This document shows positions 5,427 to 10,746 of a DNA stretch of 13,294 nt, one piece after another; position 1 is the first letter of the stretch; each line of letters starts with the position of its first letter. The stretch lies in assembly GCA_002437285.1 (NCBI GenBank), contig DJOV01000124.1:1-13294 (forward strand), given 5' to 3'. The notes under the pieces were generated by a model. That model had not been told where the DNA came from. It saw only the letters and a program-made list of their open reading frames with translations, and ran no database searches. The translations under genes and the position numbers were made by a program. The DNA is from Prevotella sp. UBA6429. GTDB lineage: Bacteria; Bacteroidota; Bacteroidia; Bacteroidales; Bacteroidaceae.

Positions 5427-7514
5427 TTAGTCGAAGAGAATGTCGTAGCCATCTTCTTCGAGATTTTTCTTCTTGTCCTCAACTTTCTTGGGAGGCAGTT
5501 TCTTCAGTTTGCCTTGTTCGTCGAAGAGGCCGTAGGTGGTACGCAGCACCATGAACTCGGTGCGTCGGTTCATCTGGTTGCAAATCTCCTGTTCCTTTTC
5601 GTCCTTCAGCTTCTTGATGAAATCCTCGGTCAACACATCGCCTTCCTTGAGGAATGGGTATTTCTCAGTCACCTTCTTCTTGATGACCTTAGGCTTCAGC
5701 TTGCCGTAGCCCACAGGCGTGAGTCGGTCGGCGGCTATGCCATGCTGTATGAGATAGTTGACCACCGATTCGGCGCGGCGTTGTGACAAGCGCTTGTTGT
5801 AGGCCTCCGATCCCTTGTAGTCGGTGTGGGCGCTGAGCTCAATGGTCACGTTAGGGTTCTCGTTGAGCAAGTTGACCAGTTGGTCAAGGGCTGTCTTGGA
5901 ACTGTCGCGAAGGGTAGCCTTATCGAAGTCGTAGAAAATGTTGTCGATGAGAGTGGGGGCGGAAATGTTGGCCAGGGCAAATTGCAAGGTGGTGTCGCGG
6001 CTTTCCTTAGGTTCGGTGAGGGCGCGTATTTCCTCTTTGTGGTTGAGGTAGCCCTTGCAGGTGGCCAGGAACAGGTACGACACGCCATTGTCGAGCACCT
6101 TGGTGAACGAGCCGTCGGAGCGCACGGAGAGTTTCTCGTTGGTGCCGTCGTCGCCTACGACGTAGACCTCAGCTGCAGGCAACTCGTAGCCGTCCATCTC
6201 GTAGACCCACCCCTTGACCGTCTGCACGATTTCGGGATTGTAGAACGAGTAGATGTGGTCCCAGCCACGTCCGTCGCCCCGGTTGGATGAGAAGAAACCT
6301 TGGTTGTGTGGCCCCTCGAAGGTCATACCGAAATCGTCTCCTGCGGAGTTGAGGGGATAGCCCGGATGGTAGAGGTGGTATTTGTGGTCTTTGCCCACGC
6401 GTGCATAGTAGATGTCGAGCCCTCCCAGGCCCTTGTGGCCGTTGCTTGAGAAATAAAGGTCGCCATTGGGCCGGAACGTCGGAAATTCCTCGTCGCCCGG
6501 CGTGTTGATGGGCTCGCCGAGATTTTCCACGCCACCGAGTCCCGATGCGGTCAAGCGTACGCGCCATATGTCCAGCCCGCCCTTGCCGCCAGGCATGTCC
6601 GACACGAAGTAGAGCCATTCGCCGTCGGGCGAGATGGCCGGATGGGCAAAGCTTGACAGCGTGTCGTTGCTCAACTTCACCTCCGAGGCTTTTCCCCAAG
6701 CGGCATCCGAGCGGCTCGACTTCACGATCTGCGCATAGCGAGGATAAGACGGGTCGGTGACACATTGCGTCAGGTACATGTCGCGCCCGTCGCTCGAGAA
6801 GCAACAGGCACCCTCGTCATAGTCAGTGTTGAGACCGCCCGTCACAGGTTCCGGTTTGCTCCATTTGCCCTTGTCGTCCTTTTCCGAGTAGAAGATGTCG
6901 GCCGCCTTAGTGCCCGTGATGCCACTCACCTCGTCACCTTGCGCCTCGTTGCGTGTCGACGTGAAATAGAGTTGGTCGTACTCGTCACCATAGAGCATGG
7001 GCGAGTATTCGGCCCGTCGTGAGTTGAAGATGTCCATCTTCTTCACCGTGTAGCGGCTTCCGAGCTCTTTCACGGCCGTTGCCTCCTTGGCCGACGCCAG
7101 CCCCACGTGTGCCAGGGCGTTGTCGGGCATGGAGTCGATGACGGCCTGAAACTCTGTCGATGCCTCCTTGTATGACCCGTTCTTCATCAGCAGCTGGGCC
7201 AGCGCCAGGTGGTCTTGCCACTGGTCTTGCTGGTAGCGAATGACGTTGCGGTAGGCAGCGATGCCCTTGGCCGTCTGCAAGCTTTTGGCATAGCACAGTG
7301 CCATTCGGCTTGCGGCGTGTCCGCGCTTGTCGCGCTGTTTGGGCGGTGTCTTTTGGTAAGCCTGCTTAAACTCGTTGGCCGCATCGTAGTATTCGCCTAA
7401 GGCGAGATACTTCTCGCCTTTCTTGAGGTTCCTGTCAGCGCCACATGAAGACAGCAGGATGAGTGTCAGTACGATACCGCCTATGGAGAAGATGTTACGA
7501 AGCTCAACCTTCAT
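5427..7514 (-). CDS. porE: PorE-like outer-membrane-associated lipoprotein (TPR, beta-propeller, CRD and OmpA domains)
   Basis: A 695-residue lipoprotein matching the domain order of PorE, a type IX secretion component that binds peptidoglycan. A signal peptide ends in lipobox LSSC with Cys24. TPR-like helices fill about 25-150. PD40/WD40-type propeller blades span about 165-425 (ISPDGEWLYFVSD at 294-306, FRPNGDLYFSSN at 347-358, GFFSSNRGDGRGWDHIYSF at 406-424). A carboxypeptidase-regulatory-like beta domain covers about 432-515. An OmpA C-terminal domain covers about 523-655, with YDFDKATL, AHTDYKG (Asp564), the NKRLSQRRAESV helix and NRRTEF. A lysine-rich tail ends the protein. It starts 11 nt inside the end of mrp, so translation is probably coupled. 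Many Bacteroidota OmpA-family lipoproteins share parts of this architecture, so a T9SS role is likely but not proven here; no other por or gld genes are in view. Confidence 0.82.
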   Translation of the reverse strand: MKVELRNIFSIGGIVLTLILLSSCGADRNLKKGEKYLALGEYYDAANEFKQAYQKTPPKQRDKRGHAASRMALCYAKSLQTAKGIAAYRNVIRYQQDQWQDHLALAQLLMKNGSYKEASTEFQAVIDSMPDNALAHVGLASAKEATAVKELGSRYTVKKMDIFNSRRAEYSPMLYGDEYDQLYFTSTRNEAQGDEVSGITGTKAADIFYSEKDDKGKWSKPEPVTGGLNTDYDEGACCFSSDGRDMYLTQCVTDPSYPRYAQIVKSSRSDAAWGKASEVKLSNDTLSSFAHPAISPDGEWLYFVSDMPGGKGGLDIWRVRLTASGLGGVENLGEPINTPGDEEFPTFRPNGDLYFSSNGHKGLGGLDIYYARVGKDHKYHLYHPGYPLNSAGDDFGMTFEGPHNQGFFSSNRGDGRGWDHIYSFYNPEIVQTVKGWVYEMDGYELPAAEVYVVGDDGTNEKLSVRSDGSFTKVLDNGVSYLFLATCKGYLNHKEEIRALTEPKESRDTTLQFALANISAPTLIDNIFYDFDKATLRDSSKTALDQLVNLLNENPNVTIELSAHTDYKGSEAYNKRLSQRRAESVVNYLIQHGIAADRLTPVGYGKLKPKVIKKKVTEKYPFLKEGDVLTEDFIKKLKDEKEQEICNQMNRRTEFMVLRTTYGLFDEQGKLKKLPPKKVEDKKKNLEEDGYDILFD

Positions 7515-8610
7515 TTTTCACTTGCACGATGTGGGTCTTGGGCAACTTCTTGTTTCTCACGTTGACGGTGGTCACCACGGCTTGTGCGAGATTGATGAAA
7601 GCCAATCCCGTGGCCGTGTCGGTCTTCAGCGCGGCGGGCTGGCCGTCGTCGCCATCCTCACAGATGCTTTGCACGATGGGGATTTGAGCCAGGAGAGGGC
7701 AGCCCATCTCCTTGGCGAGGTTTTTGCACCCGTCCTTGCCGAAGATGTAATACTTGTTGTTGGGAAGCTCGGCCGGCGTAAACCAGGCCATGTTCTCAAC
7801 CAGTCCCAGGATGGGCACACCCACCTTGTCGTTCTGGTACATGTCGATTCCCTTGCGTGCATCGGCCAAGGCCACCTTTTGTGGTGTGGAGACGATGACG
7901 GCACCCGTGATGGCCAGCGTCTGCAGGAGGGTCAGATGGATGTCGGATGTGCCGGGAGGCGTGTCGAGCACGAAGTAGTCGAGGTCGCCCCAGTCAGCGT
8001 CGGCGATGAGCTGCTTCAGGGCTGCGGTGGCCATGCCGCCTCGCCAGAGTGTGGCGGTCTCTGGGTTGACAAAGAAGCCGATGGACAGCAGTTTGATGCC
8101 GTATTTCTCAACGGGCTCGATGAGCTGGCGTCCGTCCTTCTCCACGGCGTAGGGGCGTGCTCCCTCCACACCCAGCATCTTGGGAATGGACGGGCCGAAG
8201 ATGTCCGTGTCGAGCAGTCCCACCTTATAGCCCAGCTTGGCCAGGGCGATGGCGAGGTTGACCGCCACGGTCGACTTGCCCACACCGCCCTTGCCGGAGC
8301 TCACGGCTATGATGTTCTTCACCTGGGGCAGCAGCTTGTCAGGCTCGGGACGCTTGGCGCTGGTGAACTCGGTGGAGATGTGTACCTCCACGTCTTCGCC
8401 CAACTTGTATTTCAAGGTGGCCTCTGCGGCCTTGAGCGTCGACTTGATGAAGGGGTCGGTGTCTCGGGGGAAGATGAGTGAGAACGAAACCTTGTTCCCC
8501 TCTATGCGGATGTTGTCGGCCACCATGTTGCTTTCCACCAGGTTTTTCTTGGTGCCGGGATAGGTCACTGTGGCCAGGGCGTCTGTAATCAGTTTGGGAT
8601 AAATGGTCAT
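7504..8610 (-). CDS. mrp: Mrp/NBP35 (ApbC)-family P-loop ATPase, Fe-S cluster carrier
   Basis: Cytoplasmic ATPase thought to carry and insert iron-sulphur clusters (family knowledge). From ATG 8610 it has 368 residues, normal for bacterial Mrp. Residues 1-90 form the DUF59-like N-terminal domain. Residues about 98-350 form the MinD-type ATPase, with deviant Walker A SGKGGVGKST (105-114), switch I region LDTDIFGPSIPKMLG (133-147) and Walker B LDTPPGTSD (215-223). The usual CxxC cluster ligand after NMAWF is absent: residues 274-290 read without cysteine, and only scattered Cys295, Cys304 and Cys317 follow. The frame is open to 9033, but homology starts at MTIYPKL, which has a -7 element just upstream. 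It heads the mrp-porE-rsmF-folA operon. Confidence 0.93.
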   Translation of the reverse strand: MTIYPKLITDALATVTYPGTKKNLVESNMVADNIRIEGNKVSFSLIFPRDTDPFIKSTLKAAEATLKYKLGEDVEVHISTEFTSAKRPEPDKLLPQVKNIIAVSSGKGGVGKSTVAVNLAIALAKLGYKVGLLDTDIFGPSIPKMLGVEGARPYAVEKDGRQLIEPVEKYGIKLLSIGFFVNPETATLWRGGMATAALKQLIADADWGDLDYFVLDTPPGTSDIHLTLLQTLAITGAVIVSTPQKVALADARKGIDMYQNDKVGVPILGLVENMAWFTPAELPNNKYYIFGKDGCKNLAKEMGCPLLAQIPIVQSICEDGDDGQPAALKTDTATGLAFINLAQAVVTTVNVRNKKLPKTHIVQVKNEG

Positions 8611-8628
8611 TTTGTTGTCATTTTCCTG

Positions 8629-8636
8629 CAAAATTA
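8629..8636 (-). promoter_or_regulatory. -7 element of the mrp operon promoter
   Basis: Reading the - strand, TAATTTTG (8636 to 8629) matches TAnnTTTG exactly and is followed by CAG, with the mrp ATG 18 nt downstream. No clear TTTG -33 element is seen at the expected distance, so the promoter is supported by the -7 box and position only. It supports ATG 8610 as the real mrp start rather than the longer open frame. Confidence 0.6.
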
Positions 8637-8695
8637 CCACTTTTTTGTTGAGAAGGCGCCATGATGTCGGAGAAAAATCTTTTTGGCAGGACTTT

Positions 8696-8883
8696 TTATT
8701 GGTGCTTGTCGGATTGTCGCGTGCGAGGTACGACGTCATCAAAGCAATTATCATAGTAGGTCTCGGGTGTCCAAAAGGATTGGCGGTGGCATTGCTCCAT
8801 TCATCGGTGATCTCCTCGAAGGTGAGACGCCGATGGTCCAAGAGGGCGATGAGCCAGCTGTAAAACTTCATGCGGATGCCCAT
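8696..8883 (-). pseudogene. Frameshifted N-terminal remnant of a WYL-type transcriptional regulator
   Basis: From ATG 8883 the - strand reads MGIR, then MKFYSWLIALLDHRRLTFEE (8871 onward), then ITDEWSNATANPFGHP. This closely resembles the N-terminal helix-turn-helix start of Bacteroidota WYL-domain regulators, which typically read Y-WLI-x-I-x-R-x-ITFEEI-x-x-W followed by G-x-PLP-x-RTF-x-NHR. After GHP the expected continuation is lost in that frame. A neighbouring frame gives ETYYDNCFDDVV and ends at a TAA at 8696, reminiscent of the RTFYNHRDDI part. This suggests a frameshift near 8763, with the rest of the gene (about 250 codons, including the WYL domain) deleted. A plausible promoter lies upstream. 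The assignment rests on remembered family pattern, not alignment. Confidence 0.45.
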
Positions 8884-8907
8884 AGTCTCTGATATGCAAA
8901 AGTGGAG

Positions 8908-8937
8908 AAAAGATAGCCAACAAAATGGTTGTGCAAA
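8908..8937 (-). promoter_or_regulatory. Possible promoter upstream of the WYL remnant
   Basis: On the - strand TTTG (8937 to 8934) is followed after 18 nt by TATCTTTT (8915 to 8908), a 7 of 8 match to TAnnTTTG. The remnant's first ATG is 25 nt further downstream. The spacing is one base short of the usual 19-21. Confidence 0.4.
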
Positions 8938-9259
8938 GTGCTGGTGCCCCCCCCTGGCCATCCACCTATGCCGACCGTCTGTTGTCTCCATCTCTTCTCC
9001 GTGTGGTTCTGTTTGTCTATCGTTGAACTCCAAGTTTTATTTTTACGTGTGCAAAATTACGACGATGGTGTACCAAATCCTGACACAGGTTCAAGTCTTA
9101 TCGAAAAAAATGAAGACCTTATATTTCTCTTTTGCAAGGCTTCTTATCCCGAACGTATTGCTCGCGGCATTTTCATTACTTTTCCTTCTTTGGTTACTGC
9201 TGCAAAGTTACAATGCGGATATGACAAATGTGGACATGGCATATAAAAAAATGCTTGCC

Positions 9260-9280
9260 GCGGAGGCCGGAGACCTCCGC
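9260..9280. repeat. GC-rich 7-bp hairpin upstream of the DUF1703-type gene
   Basis: GCGGAGG (9260-9266) pairs perfectly with CCTCCGC (9274-9280) around a 7-base loop. On the - strand a T6 run follows after a 7-nt gap (9245-9250), so it could be a weak leftward terminator or a remnant of one. No gene that it would serve is visible. Confidence 0.4.
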
Positions 9281-9320
9281 CACGATGTAAGGATTAAGAA
9301 GACAAAATGGAGCGTAATGT

Positions 9321-9351
9321 TTTGTGCATTGGAATTAAAAACCTAACTTTG
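9321..9351 (+). promoter_or_regulatory. Near-perfect Bacteroidota promoter of the DUF1703-type gene
   Basis: TTTG (9321-9324), a 19-nt spacer and TAACTTTG (9344-9351) match the full TTTG-N19-21-TAnnTTTG consensus. The first ATG of the gene is 12 nt after the -7 box, leaving a very short leader. If the second ATG (9379) is used the leader is about 20-25 nt. Confidence 0.82.
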
Positions 9352-9363
9352 CAAAAAACAATA

Positions 9364-10707
9364 ATGGAGAATGAGGTTATGGCAAACATCAACAACCGCA
9401 GACTACCGGCCGGCATACAGTCGTTTAAGGTCATCAGGGAAGAAGGCTATCTCTATGTGGACAAGACCGACATTGTCTGGAAATTGGTGAATGAAGGCAA
9501 TAAGTTCAACTACTTGAGCCGTCCGCGTCGTTTTGGCAAGTCGATTCTTATTGATACGTTACAGATGTATCTTGAAGGCCGGAAAGATCTCTTTGAGGGA
9601 TTGAAAATCAGGCAGTTGGAGCGAAAGTGGACGAAGCATCCTGTCGTTCATCTTGACATGAGCCTTGCCGGATCCACGCCGCAAACCATAGAGTCTTATT
9701 TGAGCGAAACCTTCCAGGAGTATGAGGCCGCTTATGGCATCACTCCCCTGTCCACGGCCTCTCTGGCCGTAAGGTTCAGGCGCATCGTAACGACGGCTTA
9801 CAAGAATACCGGCAATAAGGTGGCGGTTCTCATAGATGAGTATGACTCCCCATTGCAACACTCTTGGAAGACGTCGCAGCATGATGACTGCACCGCTGTC
9901 TACCGAGACGTGTTTGCCGTGTTGAAGGCTTGCGATGAATATGAGAAGCTGGTGTTTATCACAGGCATCACGAAATTTACACAAATATCCTTGTTCTCTG
10001 TGCTCAACAACCTGACCAACATCAGTTTCCTGCCCGAGTATGCCGCCATCTGTGGTGTCACGGAGAAAGAAATTAAGGAAAACTTCAGGCCCGAGTTGGA
10101 ACGGATGGCTGAGGCCAATGGATGGACCCTGCAGCAGACCCACGACAAGTTGAAGGATTATTATGATGGTTACCATTTCAGCCGGCGTAACATGGTTGAC
10201 ATATACAATCCATACAGCTTTATCAATGCATTGAACACCCAAGAGCTTGGCAACTATTGGGCAGCATCGGGAGCCACCTCTTTAATACCTAAGTTCGTGG
10301 ACAATATGGAGCTTCGCTTGAAGAACTTCGAGCGTTGCTTTATGATGCGCAACACCCTGGAGACCTCCGATGTGACAGGTGGTGGCGCCGAGTTGTTTCT
10401 CTACCAATCTGGCTACTTGACCATCAAGGACAGCGATGAGTTCGGCTATACGCTTGGCTTTCCCAACGAGGAAGTAAGGCAGGCCCTTTATAATATGGTG
10501 TTGCCAGCTCTGGCCATGCGTTCCGAAAGCGATGTCCAGTCATTGCAGGCTTGTTTGTTCAGACAAATGGGCATGGGACAAGTGGACGAGGCTATGAAGT
10601 CACTCAAGGCCGACAAGCGACAGGTCGTTGGTCTCGGCATAGAGCTGGATGAAAACGGCAAGGGTATCTTGGGATGGAAAGAAGCATCATCGGAAGAAGC
10701 ACGATAA
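9364..10707 (+). CDS. DUF1703/AAA-ATPase-like family protein lacking its PD-(D/E)XK nuclease core
   Basis: Member of the Bacteroidota family annotated as ATP-binding protein / PD-(D/E)XK nuclease superfamily protein. From ATG 9364 it has 447 residues; ATG 9379 (MANINNRRLPAG) is an equally good start. Visible are LPAGIQSFKVIREEGYLYVD (14-33), the variant P-loop SRPRRFGKSILIDTL (52-66), Walker B-like VAVLIDEYDSPL (153-164), FITGITKFTQISLFS (198-212), and YDGYHFS with DIYNPYSFINAL (267-290). Family members usually run to about 510-550 residues, with a C-terminal nuclease (EKYYQ..F through a GRIDxVL and EFK pair). Here MKSLKA (411-416) passes straight into DKRQVVGLGIELDENGKGIL, which matches only the last strand and tail. 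Function is unknown; a link to mobile elements or defence is often suspected. It precedes GH115 by 39 nt. Confidence 0.85.
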   Translation: MENEVMANINNRRLPAGIQSFKVIREEGYLYVDKTDIVWKLVNEGNKFNYLSRPRRFGKSILIDTLQMYLEGRKDLFEGLKIRQLERKWTKHPVVHLDMSLAGSTPQTIESYLSETFQEYEAAYGITPLSTASLAVRFRRIVTTAYKNTGNKVAVLIDEYDSPLQHSWKTSQHDDCTAVYRDVFAVLKACDEYEKLVFITGITKFTQISLFSVLNNLTNISFLPEYAAICGVTEKEIKENFRPELERMAEANGWTLQQTHDKLKDYYDGYHFSRRNMVDIYNPYSFINALNTQELGNYWAASGATSLIPKFVDNMELRLKNFERCFMMRNTLETSDVTGGGAELFLYQSGYLTIKDSDEFGYTLGFPNEEVRQALYNMVLPALAMRSESDVQSLQACLFRQMGMGQVDEAMKSLKADKRQVVGLGIELDENGKGILGWKEASSEEAR

Positions 10708-10709
10708 GC

Positions 10710-10744
10710 AATACACTATACACAATACACTATACACAATACAC
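10710..10744 (+). repeat. 14-bp tandem repeat (2.5 copies) in the leader of the GH115 gene
   Basis: AATACACTATACAC occurs at 10710-10723 and 10724-10737 without a mismatch, followed by a half copy AATACAC at 10738-10744. It fills almost the whole 39-nt gap between the previous stop and the GH115 ATG at 10747. No TAnnTTTG promoter is seen in the gap. Confidence 0.9.
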
Positions 10745-10746
10745 GC

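Larger units (their letters stand above)
8611..9363. other. Decayed gene-poor region between mrp and the DUF1703-type gene
   Basis: 753 bases between divergent genes. They hold the mrp -7 element, the WYL remnant with its possible promoter, and an 8-base C run (8947-8954). Two further - strand -7-like boxes are TAATTTTG at 9059-9052 and TAACTTTG at 9210-9203. A GC hairpin (9260-9280) and the promoter of the next gene follow. A + strand open frame (ATG 9065 to 9346, 93 codons, one hydrophobic segment near 25-48) exists but overlaps the next promoter, has no promoter of its own and resembles nothing I know. The mix of stray promoter boxes and gene fragments suggests past rearrangement. Confidence 0.55.

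Noticed and set aside
7423..8481. A 352-codon + strand frame opposite mrp and the porE-like start
   Set aside because: It overlaps two strongly supported - strand genes, has no recognisable domain and crosses their junction.
9065..9346. A 93-codon + strand frame with one hydrophobic segment
   Set aside because: No promoter or similarity was seen, and its end overlaps the -7 box of the next gene. The hydrophobic run comes from a T-rich stretch. Not called as a gene.
8611..9363. Possible insertion sequence, CRISPR array or attachment site in the gene-poor stretch
   Set aside because: No transposase fragment, terminal inverted repeats, regularly spaced repeats or target duplication could be seen.
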